Assembly: GCA_008711295.1 (NCBI GenBank)
Contig: VUYV01000044.1
Span: forward strand, 1,489,235 to 1,553,234
DNA length: 64,000 bases
Reading direction: 5' to 3'
Source: Anarhynchus alexandrinus
Taxonomy: Eukaryota > Chordata > Aves > Charadriiformes > Charadriidae
Made by a program: the position numbers and the translations under genes. This document shows, piece by piece, positions 34,266 to 49,569 of the stretch. Below the pieces are notes generated by a model. The model ran no database searches, was not told where the DNA came from, and saw only the letters and a list, made by a program, of their open reading frames with translations. How positions within the stretch are numbered: the first letter of the stretch is position 1; every line of letters begins with the position of its first letter.

Positions 34266-37200
34266 AAGTAATGTGCAGAAAGCATTTCTATTATTCCTGA
34301 CATATGATGTTATGTGATACGCTCTTTACACTCTAAAGTCAACAATAGAGAAACAATGTCCTGACAGCAGGCTTAGGTACTTTTATCTAAAGCATCAGAA
34401 ACTAGGGGTAGGGAAAAGAAGATGCATCAAACTTCAGAATGCTGAAAGCAGGATGATTTTTTTATTTTGCAAATTGGAAGTCTGCCAGATTTTGATGAAA
34501 TAGTCAATTAAACTGGAGATTTTTCAAGTGACTTTTTTCCTGTGTGAGAACATTTACAAGTTTGCAATTCCTTACATTTTTTGCTGACCAATTAACATTC
34601 TTATGAAATTTGTTGTTTTGGGAAGTTTTGCAGATTGTATTGCAAATAAGTATTTGCCCTGAGCTAACACAACCAAGCAAAAGTAACTTTTTGTATTTTT
34701 TTCTCTATATGTACATGAAGATAAAATAACATGAGTGATGGTGCTTGTTTTTGTTTATAAATTGCTTCTTCCTAACTGCATGCATATTATTCTCAACCAT
34801 CAGTACATCTTACAGGAAAAGCCACCTACCTTTGTGTCAGCACAACCAGTGTGTTTAAAAAAAGTAATGAAGAGGTGGAGACTAGAATTATGCAGCCACT
34901 TGTAAACTCATGTGGTTTTTATAACTAGAGCTGGAAAAGGAGTCTCCCTCATGGAACAGAGATTTGAAGATCAGAGAAAAAAAAATGTATTAAATACATG
35001 ATATCCAGCAGGCATCCATCCATCCGCTCTTCTTTTCTCCAGTTCTATTCTCTGCTTTCTCCCATGGAGTTCAGTGGTTTTGAAGATGTAGATCTTGATT
35101 TTGGGGGCTAGGGATTGGCAATAGCTCAGCAATCTGTCTGCAGGCTTTCAACTGCAACATGTGCTTAAGAGGTTTGATGGATCATTCACATGCTTAAGTT
35201 CAGACCGCCAACGTGATTGACTCAGTTGGGGCCGGCTCCCTGTGCTGGTGTAAGGGGAAGGAGCAAGACATCATATAATGGGATGCTGCATCAGCTGCTT
35301 CTTTGACACTCAGTGCTCCAAATGTGTTTGAACAGAGGTGTAATTTCTGTTTTTTGTTGTCTGCACCTGCAGTTTTGGTCAGACAGAAAATACCTTTTTT
35401 TTTCTTTTTAATGCTGGGGGTCATCAGTAACCTAATGCGCATTTATGAGGTGATATGTGAACTCTTTTCCACTAAGTACTAAGAGTAAGGGGAGTCTGAA
35501 TTTGGTAAACTAAAGATGAGCTGAACCAGTTAGATATCACATTAGCACAAAATAGATAGCTTTGTCATAATACATAACTTTGCCATTTACAGTGTCCCTG
35601 TCCATCTTGTATTCAGGGTAAAACTTTCTCCATGGTTATTCTAGTGTGCATATTTTATATCCATAGGGCTGAATTCATGTAATTGGGAAAAATTTAGTCC
35701 TGTATGTAGCTTGGACTGTGGTTTTATGGTTGGACTTGAGTCAATCTAAGTGTGAGCTATCCTTTTTCCCCTTTCTACCTTGCTGCATGTTTTCACCACC
35801 TCCTTTGTGACACTGTGGTGAACAGGATCAGGAACTTATCAGCTGATCCAGCTGAAAATTAACCGGAAGGCAAACAAACAAAAGGTCCTTTTTTCAGTCA
35901 GATTTGCTCCCTGACTGGCTCAGTGCGCAACCCCCAAGAGATACTGCTGGCATGAGAGGAGGCGTAAGGTCTTGTGGTACGGGCAGGGCTGGGAGAAGGA
36001 TGGGACTGCCTCCTTTGGCAGTAACTCACATGCAGATCAGTTTAAAGCCCTTTGTGAAACAATAGCTTTACACTGCTCTGTGCATCAATGCTGGATGCAG
36101 TCTGTGGAATTATAGTCACTTATATAAGGTCAGTGCATGGGTTGTGAGCTCACAGTGTAGGAATAGAAAGACATTCTGGGAAATCATCACCTAGCTCTAA
36201 CAGAATACTAATTGACTACAGCAGTCCCACTAGACAATGGGAATCAGACTTTTTTTGCCTTATGGATATTGTCAAAGGGGGCTATTTTTTTTCTCTTGCT
36301 GATTTTGTGCAGCAACATTAAAAGGAGGTGTAGCAATAAAAATGCCGCTAAACTGACAGTATCACTTGTGAAATCACAGAACACTTTCATTTGAATTACA
36401 GTGTAAATGCTGTACAAGTCATAACAGGAAGCCAGTGATAGCAGATTAAAGTTAAGGGGAGGCCTATTTGCTTTGCCACAGAAGATGGAACTTGGTGTAA
36501 ACACTAGTGGCCCAGAACACAGCATGCTCAAGGTCTTAGACTGAAGATGGAAGGAAATGGGGTAGATCTGTTTTTCTTGTAGCTTTTTGAACAACCAAAT
36601 TGCATTAGTGATAGCAAACATGTCACTTATGGCCCCTTTGCTTTCAGAAGGTCAGTACTTTTGAAAAATACTCACTTTGGCCGAAACTTTCTAGTCTAAG
36701 TCCAGAGGTAAAAAAATGCGAAGTTTTGTTCAGAATGCTTGAGTAGAAGTGAAAAAAATATTCTTTCCTTTTCAAAACTGAAGAAAAATATCACCATGTA
36801 GACTCAATGCTGTGCTGGAATTGCTTTTTTTGGGGGGTGAAGAAAAGGTAATTTGAACTGAATGTAGCTAACATGCTACAGAATGTTTTGTTTAAACAGA
36901 AAGTACTTACAAAAGTCTAAGGTGTTTGTCTTCAGCATGCATGACGTTTGGATTTTATAGCTCATAGGTGCACCCTGGTGTTAAGTGACTATAAAGTATA
37001 AAACGCTAAGCAGAATTTTCTTTCCCTTTCTGAGGATGTTGACTTGAACTAGATTGTGCAGCTGATTTTACACCTTTACAGCCATTGCTGATCTCCATAA
37101 TGATTTGTCACATAAATAGTCCCAAGCCCTGAAACGGACCTTCACAATTCAGACTTTTCTGGAAGTCTTTGCAAACTTCAGACAGCAGCCCTGAGCTCTG

Positions 37201-40200
37201 CCAGTCCCTGGGGAAGAAGGCAAAAAGCCTTTTATGTTTGCTTTCTCCCAAGCATAAGGAGAGGAAACACCTCTTTAGAAGTGTGCGGACAAAGCTTTCT
37301 CTTTGAATGGCTGATGCTTTGGGCTTGGCTTGCACTAGAGCTGTGTTTTCCTTGTTCAAGCACCAAAATGCCTGCAGAGCCCCATCTTTACTGTGTCCTC
37401 TAGAGGGGTAGAAGTCAGTGTTTTGTATGTGAAGTTTAGGCTTTGGCTAGATTTCTGATTGGTATGCACCTTGTCACAGCAACAAACAAAGCTTGTGCAA
37501 GGTAATCATACAAATAGGCCAACTGTAGTCACTGACAATGCCTGTGTGCATAAGGGTGGAGGGGGGTGGGTTCAGTAAATCTGTGTCTCCACATTTCATT
37601 TGAATGACCTCTGATATGGGAATTATTTTTCCACTCTGCTGGCTGAAAAAATTACAGAACCATTTCAGTTTCAAATTAAGCATGCTTCCTAATAACACCA
37701 GACCAGGAGAGTTAACAGCTTCTTTCTTCTATGTCAGCACAACATATTGCAACTCAATTTTCGTATAGGAAGTTTCCTTAAAATGGTAGCTGGGATTTAA
37801 GTTATGAAGTACGGAGATACAGGGGGAAACTAGAGTACTAAAATACCAGTTTTAAAAAGAAGGCCAAAAGAGCCAATATAATGATGAGACAGAGACATTC
37901 AAGAGGGTTGTGGAAAAGTTTCCAGTGACAACAGCACAGAAAAATCATTTCGCACTTTATAAACTGAACCAATCTGGAGGGAGAAAGAAAGAATCAGTCC
38001 CATACCCTAATTTCTCCCCCCCCACCACACTTCAGTTTTGTCAATATGTTTCTTTTGTTCCAGTAATATTTAGTCTCATCAAGTATTTGGGAAACACTGA
38101 AAGGATAAAAAAAAATGAAGCCTAAGTAAAATAAGGGTGACTGGAGAGCTCAGTAGACCTGTTTGGTTACACATGTTAATTCTGGCCCAGTAGGCAGAAG
38201 ATATAAGAGGCGAAACCAGAACAAAGCTCCTTTTGTCTAAATGAAGATTCCTCTAAAGAATACCTAAAAGCAAATTGAGAATAAATGAATACAGTAATAA
38301 GGAGAGAGAGGAAGCCTTTCCTGCTGAGAGGAAAGGAAACGAGTCTTCTTAAATCTGAATCAAGGAGCAAGGAAGTGTCTTGAACTGGCTTTGTGAAAAA
38401 CATGAAGAGTTCTGCACATGCATGAATAAAATCCGTACTGTGTGGTAAAAGCCAGGGACATTTCTTGATGACTCTCTGCGTTTCTTACAAGAAATGATGA
38501 GATATAAAGATCAGATGAAAGGTCAGAGAGAAGGTCATTTATCAATTTAATTCCTGGTGCTACTAATAGCTCTCTTTGTGTCTGAAGTCATCCCACTAGT
38601 AAGCAAAATCAGGGCTGATGCACAGGCGTGTGTGTCAGAGGTGGAGAGCAATTACTAAAACCCTATAAATCTGCAAACATTCAACTCCTTTCCGTTTAAT
38701 AAGTTCTGACAGGATTTTGTTATATTGTAAACCAGGATCTTTGGTAGCTTAGTATTCTGTTTCTTTCATTTTTACTAAATACAAGGTTTCTGTCAACAAA
38801 ATCTGAATACTTACGCTATTACCTACATGAAAAGCAAAATACAATGCAAACCAGGCGTTTCTGTGCACAAGACAGAATGCGTAACAAGTCAGTCCTGTGG
38901 CATTCAGATACATGCAAGTGTAACTAGCATTGCTTGAGTGGCAAATAAAGTCTCATTATCACCTCTCAGACAGGAAAAATTGCAAGTGAGTGATCATCCA
39001 GCCTTGGGTCTTCCACCTCTCAGGCACTTCAGGGTGTGGGAGCTACTCAATTTCATTTGCGTCTTTCCACTCAATTAGACTTCTCACTTTGCAGTCAAAA
39101 GCAGTGATTGGCAAAATATTTTTTCCCATCTGCTCTCTCACTCTGGCTGCTATTTTTTTTTTAATAAATACACTTCTTTTTTCTAAAGACAAGTTGTTTC
39201 TAATGTTTATATGTATTTAGGTAACTGTAGGCTTTTCTGGCCTAGACAATGTTCTGTTCTAAAGACTATAAAAGGAAAATAGTCTCAAATTTTCAAGTCT
39301 GAGTATGTTAAGCCTCTTAAAATGACTGGTTTTAGGGCTGCTACCCACAAGAAGCACAAACTGATGTCAGTCAGTGGGAGCGGTGTGTGTTCAGTAAAAT
39401 AGGCCATGAAGGTAATCATATTTGGATATGCGAACACTTAGATTTAAAATCTGATCTTCAGATTCTATTGCATCTCTGGTTGTCTAAACACTGTTATGTT
39501 CCTAAGAGATGCTATTATTGTTACATATTATTTGTTATTACAACAATGAGCAGAGGCTGCAGTTCAGGATCAAAGTGTCTTTATCTGCTTCTGTATAGCA
39601 CATCTGAAGATGTGATTTACAGTATTAACTCATGTGAATCTTGTATTCAACCCAGTAGGTACCAGACCACTACTGATTTCAGTAAGAAGCTCCTTCTGCC
39701 GGGACTACTACAAAAAAAAAAATAACCCCCCCAAGCCCTCCCAAAATCTCTCTAATTTGTTTTTTATTGAAATGTGGGATTTTAACAAAATTATTGTGTG
39801 GGAGACATGTCTGCTTTCTTTGGACATGCATATCATCCTTTGAAATGTGAAAAATATGAAAACTGCAGTTTTGGGATTTAGCCAAAGCATAAGTTTTTCA
39901 GACTTTTTTTATAAGAAAGTTCAAGTTCTCTTCTGAGTGAGACAGCTGAAAATCTGATCAGTCCTGTTGGCTTCATAAGGAAAGAAGAATTTAATTTTTA
40001 TTGACTTAGAATTGTATAAATCTGGCATACTCCATATATGGCTATTATCCTTTGTAAACTAGTTCAAGGTAAAATATTAAGGCATAATATAAAATATCAG
40101 CATTGTGCAGAAACACTGATGTAAGTTTCAGAGGCCTGACTGTGGAGGTGGAAGAGTATCATTGAATTTGTGGAGTGCTTTATGTGGACTAATTACAGAA

Positions 40201-43200
40201 ACAGCTGGTCTAATTTGTCTGGCACAGCACTGTGTAAATACAGCTATATTGCCTCTCCTGTCAAATGATTTTTTTTTCATATCATGACATTGCCTGGTGC
40301 TGTTTAGATGTATTGTCAGCGTCCTTTTCTCAAATTACAGCTTCCCTGGTTAGGAACGCAATTTCAGTGTGAGGCTGCTGGCAGTATGTTGGTCAGACGG
40401 ATACAGAAGATCTGAGATCTGGATTTGAAGAAAACAGTGGGAGTAAAAGAGGGAGAAATATATATAAACCTCATGATGAAATGTTTTGCTAATACCACCC
40501 AAATACTCATATAAATACCCACTTAATAATTTGTTTTAGTAATCCTTCAGTTACCTCAATTATACTGTTAGCAATGGGAGAACTCTTTACCATCTGGCTT
40601 TATTGATTTTAGGGCATGCAGTGTTGAACTGGAAAAAATTTAGAGAGCTGAGACAGTGAATCAAATGTGGAGTCCCCTGGGAAATCCGCTAGTAAGTACA
40701 TTACTGGACAGCAGAGAAAACAGCTAGAAGCCAAGCAGAATAAATAGAAGCAGTCCCTATGGAAATGATTAAAAATGGGCAGCAGAAGGGAAAAGATCTA
40801 CAAGGAATTTCTGCTAATGCTGGACTGGGAACTGGGCTAACGTACAGACCAGTGCTGTTTTCCCAAGAATTTTCCTGTCCATTCTGCATCTTTATTTAGG
40901 GTGAGGTTTCCTTCTTAATGCAAAAGATGTAGCAATATGCCAGTGGGGGAAGTGCTGTGAGGTTCGCCCTGTCAGTCACCGAGGAGCACCTGGCCCCTGG
41001 GCAGAAATCCAGAGAAGCTTCTTGCCAAGGAAGTAGCTTATACAAACTGTGAACTGTGTCCACCTGTTAGGCATTGTATGCTCATGATTTATGTGTTGCA
41101 CTACAGACATATTTGCTACAACTAGCTCTTTACATCAGTTTAATAGTTATTCTTGTAATTGGCACTGAATTTGCTTGCAAACACATACATGCAGATACGT
41201 GTATTCTTTCCCTGTTTATCTGCCTTCTGTTCTATTAAAAGGCTTTCTTTCCTTGCATGCTTCCAACCACAAATGCACATCATGCAGTTAAACTCTGTAT
41301 GCAGCACAGTGCTGCATTCAGTCGTAATGTTGAGCTAGTCTATGTTGCTTTTGAATTAGCCAGATAACTCACGCGCTCCCCTCAGAAAATCAGCTAATGT
41401 GATCTTAAAAAATTTTGAGGAAAATAATTAAAAAACTGAAAATATTTCTGAGAATGATACCAAACACCATTATTCTTTCACTGCAGTTACTTGTAAAATC
41501 TCATTTCAGTGTGATGAGAGCACTGTTTGCTGAGTGTGCCTAATTTGACATTACAACTGTGTGTCTTGGGAGATTAAGACATTATGCGGGCTGGAAGACA
41601 TTAAGACATTATGCCATGTGCTGGAAAGCCCAGGTGCATTTGGTGCTCAGGTGAAAGAAGCCCTCAGTGAGGCACTGTTCAAATGTAATGTAGACTAAAA
41701 CTTTTTTCTATGCTATATTGAGCAGGTAGAGGTGTATCAGGAGGGCAAAGGGGCTCCACTAATACCATGTCAAACCACCAACCAAAAGCACCCCTAAACA
41801 CGTGAAGGGCAGAGCTCTTAAGTCTCTTCCACCGTTATCATGTTGATGGCTATTCTTTCATTGACAAGCCAACTTCATGGCCTCGTTTTGACATTTTTGC
41901 TTTTACTTAGAAGACTGTAAAATAGACATACTACATTCCTGCAAATATATGTGTATCTGCCACATTCACAGTGCTGTTCCTAGCAGTTCGATTACCTGGC
42001 TGGTATCTACTAAGTTTGAAGGCTGCATATTATTTCTTCCCTTTTGGGGGATCCTAAATGGGTATTTGAGAAGAAGATTGATGTGTTGTCCTGCTTGTTC
42101 TGAAGTTCCATGGAGTTTAACTGTGGGAATCATAACATTGTCCTATCTGTCCTGGTCATTTAAAAAATAAATGTGTTTCCTGTTTTCTCATCGAAGTACA
42201 GAGAGGTTAGAAGAGTGGAGGAAAAAGAGTATGTGATCATTTTTTTATGAGATCTCTGGCTGAAATCATTCTAATTCAGTCTCCCTAGTCAGAGCTATTT
42301 TGAGTGACATTCTGGTTAGAAACAAGCAATTTCTAGGCTTGGCTTCACATATCCTGTCATTGAGGATATGCCACTACTGCTTTAGGAAAGTAGCCATGAT
42401 TTGTGAGAGCATTTCTTTCATTTTCAAGTGGATGCATAGCTTTTGGGATTGGAGAGAAAATCTTCAAAACATGTATCCTTACAATCAGAAGGCTAATAGA
42501 GAACATACCAGTTTTAAATTCTGTAAAAGCTCGTGCCTTTTAAGGCAATCTGATAGTTTGGGAAGCTGTATACCTGCTTCACAAATGCTTGGATTTAGCA
42601 CTGTAGAAAAAGCTAACTAGTGAACAAGGCTGCCAGGTTCTCACCGTAGAAAAATACCTTCTTCAGCTACCACAGTAATCTTACCAGCACATGTTGACTC
42701 AATCTCACATTGGCACAGAAAGCTAGTGCCTGGGACATATTTAATATTTGTATTTGTATATTGTGCTAAACTTTCACATGTGTTACAATGTCAGAAGAGG
42801 AAAGGGATTCTGATCCTATTTTCTGCTTTCTGTACCTTTAAATGAACCACCGTGCCATCCGCTGCCAGAAGCTGTAGGCTGTTCTACACATAAATTACAG
42901 GTATGTGTTAGGGGAGGGGTCACATAAGAGACCTGTATTTGTTCTCTGTTTCCTTCCTTAATCTGGAGTAAAATACTTTGTAGCCTGGCATATCAGTGTG
43001 AGGTTGTGGCATATGGAAAACACGCCCAAACCACTAAGGGCTGAAACAGATAATTTTGTAGGCTGGGCATTGACATATAAGGATAAACCATAATCAAAGT
43101 CATCCAAGCCATGTTATCAACAAATTTTGAGGTTTCATACAAAATATGAGCCAGATCTAAACCAGCCTTGGCCAACAAATTCTTTGGCATAAACCATTCT

Positions 43201-46200
43201 CCCTTCCTGCCTCACTCCGATCTCTGTCCATCATTGAACAGCACTACAGTGTATGCTGTATTCCAGTAGAGCCTATAAATGGTTGTATTGGGCTGAGGTA
43301 AATGCACATTACGTGGCAGTGGGTCTTTATTAACTCACAAGCAGCTGTACTGTCCGTTGTAGTTCTCTCTGGCTAGCTGGATTGCTAGCAAAATGTTAGG
43401 TCTTGCAATTGGTGTAGGAGACAAAGCAGATTTGTGGGAATGCTAGTGAGATCCCCAGACTTCTGCTTTCTCAGCTTCTGAGTGCATGCGACAATATTAC
43501 AGGGGATTTCACTGCTTATGAAACCAGCGTGCACGTTATTTTCTTGTAACTGGGGATCTCTTTCGGCTCAGACCTCACAGCTCTCTGAGTGATTAACGCT
43601 GTGACCTGGCTTGTGGCCTCTTCACAGAGCAATGGCAATGCACCCATGCTTTCTGAGCACATGAAAATCAAGTTACTCAAGGTCTTTCCCATCTGATTGA
43701 CCATACTGGAAGGCATAATGCAATGAAATTGTTTGTCTCCAAATGTCTTGGTTGTGTTTTGGCTTTGTTTGACCTAGCTGGTGCAGAATGGAAGTAATGC
43801 TTATTTTTCTTTTTTTTAATCTCTTACTCCTTCTACTTTTTTATTATTTATAGTACAATATTACTTAACCATATGCCTGTACTTAATGGATTTCTAAATT
43901 CCCAGTGCTGCATTTTAATATGACAAGCATATGAAGCCATTGCAAGCATTTGAAAATTTCTGTGAAGATAGCGCATAAAACATCATAGAAACATAGTAGT
44001 CTGAAAGAGGCGGGGACAAGACACCGCCAAAAGTTAAGTGTCTTTCTGTTATTATGAGAACAAGTGTCTCTTTATCTGGGAACTGTTGAAAGTTTTAGAA
44101 ACAGAAAGACGTATCATATTGTATACTATGAAGAAGGCAGTGTTTTATCATGCAGGAGTTTATGATGTAATTTACTGTAAGAAAGCAGCCATATTACACT
44201 GATAAGGGATCACAGTTTTTATTACATACATCTGTAACTGGAGGCAGAATCTGGATTTTGTTGTATTTTTCTATAGTGCCTGGCACGGAGCACAGTGTAA
44301 TTTGGGTACATAGTTGCAACATTTTTATTTTTTTCAAGTCTTTCTTCTCTCCCCCAGGCAAGATATCTAATAAGTACTTGGTTCAGGTTTGGCACTCCCA
44401 TGCCATTCAGTTAGCAAATGTGTCACAAGCAGCAAGTGATGGTAAATTTTGATGATTTACATGTGCTGCCTCCATAACCATGTATGCAAATCAGATATAA
44501 TCTTCTGAAAATCTTGTCTTTTTTCATACGTGCTGGCATGAGTGTCAATGAAAACAGCTCAGTTGATTTAAAATTACAGGGTGGATACAAGTCACTGATC
44601 TATGCTGGAGTTAAAAGGACTGTTGATTAGATGAACCCACTGTACCCAGGGTCCAGTATATTGCAGGTTTAAGGGAATGTAGCTGCCTCTCTGGCCTCAT
44701 TTATTGCAGTGTGGTTTCCATGTCATGTAACAGGGACAAGGTTGTGCTTCTGCTTATGTTCCCCACTGTGATCAGTATCATAGACACAGCCACTGTTGAC
44801 AGTGCTGTCCTAATTTCCCTGTGTGCAGTATACGAGGACATGTTCATTGAGCATCTCACTTTTCCCAGCAGACCCAAAACAGTTCAGGATCTTCATATGA
44901 TTTAGCTCATTCCCTTTCTTGCCACTTTCCCGTACAGTTTTTTTTTTTTCTTCATCGTTCATAATCACAGACATTCTGGAAATGCCTTGCTTAATAAAAA
45001 ACGTGGACAACCCTCCCACCTGTCAAAGGGCACATAAGCACATTTAGAAAGGGCCTTCATGCTTCTCAGTTTTGACAGTTCTTGTGCTTGTATTTTCCTG
45101 CCAGCTTTCCATGTCCACTTCAGTGAAACCTGGGAATTCAGGTGACTACACAGAGCTCATTTTTTCATAGCTAGTGTGTGGAAAACTAACCTCTCTAAGA
45201 CAAATTGCTTTTCTATAGACAGTCAGTAGGATGGGCAACTGAGTAAGCCCCACAACAAAGGAGGGAGACTTACTCTTCCACATGCTCGCCTCAGTGTTTG
45301 TGCTGGACTACATGGGGACTTGAGCCATCTAGTTTTTAACAGCATAAATTAGTAGAGGGAGGGTCATCTGGGACATATGCCTGCCTTTAGCCCAGGAAGG
45401 TGGGCTAAAGTGCTATAACCAGTAGCAGAAAAATGTTAGCAATGAAATCAACATTGAAAGGACTCACAGTTTACAGCAGCCCTTCATTCAGGCTCTGATT
45501 TTGCATGTGTAATCATTAACACATCCTGTCTTGTTGCATTCTCATTTATATAGTATTGCAAGCAAAATCAAGCTATAGTTGAAAAATTCCAGGAGGACAG
45601 AGGGGTTTAAAACATCTGAACCCATGGTGGGAAGTAGTCTTCTAGCTCAGACAGACTGTAAATATGTCAAATTAACTGCCAGATTATTGTGAAGCAGCAG
45701 TCATATAAATAGTTACAGAACGTCATTAGAAACATTTAAACCACAACCCAGCACATCAGCATGACCAATATATTAGTCATATGTGATTTAGCTATGAAAA
45801 TGGCTTTGCTTATGACATCAATGGAATATAGCTTTTGTTACCTCCTCTGTTTAGCTAGTACTTTACAGTTTGAATGACAATTCAATTGTGAAGAAGTGAC
45901 AGAAAGTAGATGTTCTGCTTATAAATCTTAAATAAAAAATAAAAAGACTAATGTGTAGATTAATGCCATAAAAGCTCTTTGCAAAGGAGAAGCCAGAGGG
46001 AAGAGAAAGATAATCTGAATGAAGTGAACTCTAAGTCTGTGAGAGGACCAGATTTGCTGCTGACTTAAATATTAACTCCTGGAACTAAAACGAGCTGAAC
46101 AGTAGCTGTGAATTTGGACATACATGGATTGGGGGGGACTAGGATCACATCAATGGATGCAAATACAAAAAAAATCTTCAGGTTTCTGTTTAGCTTAATG

Positions 46201-49200
46201 GGCTAACTCTGGCATGTATCTGTCTGCTCAGCTGTGCAGAAGTGATATTGGTCACAGAGAAGCAGATATGACAATCTTATGGATGAGCTTCTGGTCATCT
46301 TCTGATCCAAGGCAGACAGCGGCACATGGCCGTCTTTATGATATGTATGACAATAGTCTCTTTCCACCTCTAGCACCCAAGATTTCATCATGTTAATATG
46401 TATAACTAAAAATAATTATTTGCACTGCAGTGATATCTTTTTTTTTCTTTTCGTCTTGTGATACTTCTGAGCAGTACTGCTTGCAAACTCAAGCAGTGCA
46501 TTCCCTTTCCCGAGCTAGGCCTTTAGCGCCCTCAAGTGAAGAAAACTGGTTTAAACAAGTGCTAAAATTGGAAAAAGCATGAACTGACCTAAGAACACAA
46601 TTCCAAAGGGAAACAGTGGTTTAATTGGAAACAGTGCATCTTACTCAGAATGGGCATCTAGCTCTCTTTGCTTTTCCAAATTAGTACGCCCAAGGCAGAT
46701 GTGCTTCCAGCTACTAACAATACTTCGAATGCCACAGTACTTTAAATGCAATGAGATCTATTAGGATAAATTCAAAGAGCATTTATGACCACCTAAATAA
46801 CAGGCTTGATTTTCAAAGAGCCAGTTAGTTGTAACCTTACACTGACATCAATAGGAGCTATGAGCAAAGGTTAGCAAGTAAGTCAGAGGGAATGCTTTGC
46901 TCATGGGTGCTGCCGGGTTTTTCTTGTTCCATAGAATGCTCCTAAGTAGATGTGATTTTAGGCAGTCTTTCAAATTCTTCTATTTGTTTTCTACAGGTTT
47001 GGAGACTTGGTTTTCACTCCATGTATTGATTCCATACTATGGTTTTTTTTTTTCTGTGGCGTCTGAAGAATTGGGATTTATAAGTGAAGCATGGTTTTCA
47101 TGATGATACACTTGTGAGGGGAAAATATGTATATACTCTGTCTATAGATCATTTTCAATCTATCACTTTCTGTCATTGCCTCCATCTGACAATTGATGTT
47201 TGAATTTCAAGCTCATCATGTTAGTTGGTTATGTAAATCCCACGGAAATATTTCTATTCCCTAGTTGGTTTAATAGATTATATGCAGCGGAAGTGGTTTG
47301 AAAACCCGTAAGGGCAGTTCAGGCATGAGTAGCAAATAAAAAGGACATAAAGTGTTTTAGAAAATGTGAAAGCTTCTCCTTTCTGCACTGTGCAATCCCT
47401 GTGGACCCTAGAAAACCAGGCCATGCTGTGGATTGTTGGCTTGTCACAGTGTTGAATGGAATTTATTCTCATTTCATACCCTTTGGTTCATTGCAGTTTT
47501 GTAGTGTTACTTGCAAAGGTGCAGGAAGATCCCTCCCTGTACCACTGAATGGTGTAGCATTCTGGTGAAGAAGCTGTAGGGAAACTTTCCATTAGCTGTG
47601 TCAAGCAATGCTTTCCCCAATAAAATACATACTACTCCCAATGTGAATAGTGAAAAGGAGTTCTGAGTGTTTTGTCCAAATAAAACTGAATGGTTTAATC
47701 TGCGCGGTCTCTGAATAGCAGCCACGAGACTGGCTGTGGCCTTCCATTTACATGGCTGCCTCACAATACCTGATCATATATTGTTTAAGGACATATTAAA
47801 CCACGCAATCTGACTGGGTAACTAATCTGGAACATACCCTCCAGTTGACTTTTGGATCAGTCCTGCTGACTTGCTGCAGCATGAACTGTTTTGAAAGAAG
47901 ACATGAAGTGACCCATAAAATACAAACTAGAGACACCCATGGATTCCAGTTGGGCAAAGTGAAACTATCTAAATATGTGAGCAAGAATTAGTTTCTTTAG
48001 CAATAAGTGATGCTTTAAATAGGCAGGGATGAGAAGAAAGATTTGAGCCTTTTGAAAGGCCAATGTTGCATGCAGACTCCATTTTTTATTCAGTAGCAGT
48101 CTGGCCATGTGAGCTCATAGTCTTAAATCACTGACACTCCAACAAGGTCCCACCCAGAACTGACCCATCTTTCTGCAGCTGTTGTCCTTATACTAAGTGA
48201 GCATGGAAAATGCTTTGTGGGAATTAATTGTCTCCAGTTATGTGTGCCCAGAATATTAGCCAGTGAGAGCAGAGATTGCCTCAGGGAACACCTCAGAATA
48301 ATACCCAGCCTAACCTTTTTTGCATGTGAGTAATGGAAAAAGGTCATAATCTCTCATAAAGGCTGCATCCATGGAGTTGCACTTTCTTTTGACTTACAGA
48401 TTTTTAAAAGAACTATTCTCCACCTCTTCCACACTTTCTTTCTTGTATCCTCCAAGCAGTTTTTGATCTAGTGAACTCATTAGTTTGGTAAAAACGATTC
48501 AAGTATCCTTGGCCTCTATATCCAGTTGCATGCTAATTCCTCTTTAGCCAACTTACCAAGGAATGTGCTTGTATTTTAAAAATACTCAAATTTCTCTGAG
48601 AGAGAAAGAGTGAAAGAAACAAAGAGGAAGAGGGCTCTATTTCAAGAAAAGAGAAATGAGAGTGGTTCTGGGTTGTGAGTAGCAGTTCATAGCATGTGAT
48701 CCCCGTCACATGTGTGCACAGTGGCAGATCTGTAATAGCCCAAACAAGTGAGAGACAAGCCAATAATAAAATAGGAAAGCTTATAAATAACAGACCCGCT
48801 ATTCTCCGTCACAGACCCCCAACCTAGGCAGAATATCATCATGGGGGTGAGTGCCTTGTTAGGGCATAAATACTAGTATTTCTGAGTTACTTTTATTGTG
48901 GCTGAGGAAAGCCCTCTGCTGCAGAGCTGTCTTGTCCTCTAGGTTTTGTAAACTATGGTATTGCTGAACGGTTTTAATCTACCCATGAGTACTGCTGCAG
49001 ATCACATTTTGGTTCCTCAAATTTCCTATTTTATTACATTTGTGAGAATAAGCTACAGATTTTTACCAGGTGTGCTGTTCTGGTGAGTAAACAGCACAGT
49101 GAATTTTCTTAGGCCGTTAAAAGTAATACAAAAGCAAACTGGTGAGAAAACGGTACAGACTGAAGAGAAGTCAAGTAGAAAGAGTGGGTCCCATAAACAA

Positions 49201-49569
49201 ACCATATGCAACAAACAGGATCCGTTGTACTCTCCTGGGGCAAGTCCAAAGCATTTGCTAGGGACAAAAGGACATCTAATATTTTTTATGTGTGTTTCTA
49301 GAAAATAAATTTGCAAATCCATTCCAGATGCCTAAATTTTCTATGTAGTGATATTTCCAGCACATGGCACCCAGTGAGGAGTGGCATATATTATTTTTTT
49401 CAGATTATACAGCATGTGTGAAACTGTTTCCTGAAAGACATTCCATTTGGCAGGGATGACTGACTGTCTCTTTTGGTTTAAAATAACGATGATGTTGGTG
49501 CCATGCATAATAGGAATTGCTAAAAGGATGTGAGTCACCAAACTACTTTTGTTTTGCTGACTTGTAACA
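34266..49569. other. Intergenic sequence, no genes recognised
   Basis: About 15 kb of ordinary AT-rich intergenic DNA. No exon, RNA gene or clear recent transposon found. There is one imperfect tandem duplication (41573-41628). A fragment at 43983-44010 (ATCATAGAAACATAGTAGTC) vaguely resembles the start of a reversed CR1-type tail but does not continue. All open frames are below 130 codons and without domains. Confidence 0.5.
41573..41628. repeat. Imperfect two-copy tandem repeat, 27-bp period
   Basis: ATTAAGACATTATGC occurs at 41573-41587 and again at 41600-41614, each followed by a GGGCTGGAAG or GTGCTGGAAAG variant. Confidence 0.85.

Noticed and set aside
43983..44010. ATCATAGAAACATAGTAGTC, resembling the start of a reversed CR1-type tail
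   Set aside because: No continuation of the CR1 3' sequence follows, so it is not distinguishable from chance.
44265..44295. GTGCCTGGCACGGAGCACAGTG, resembling the 3' part of MIR
   Set aside because: Only about 20 bases match and the flanks do not continue the consensus.
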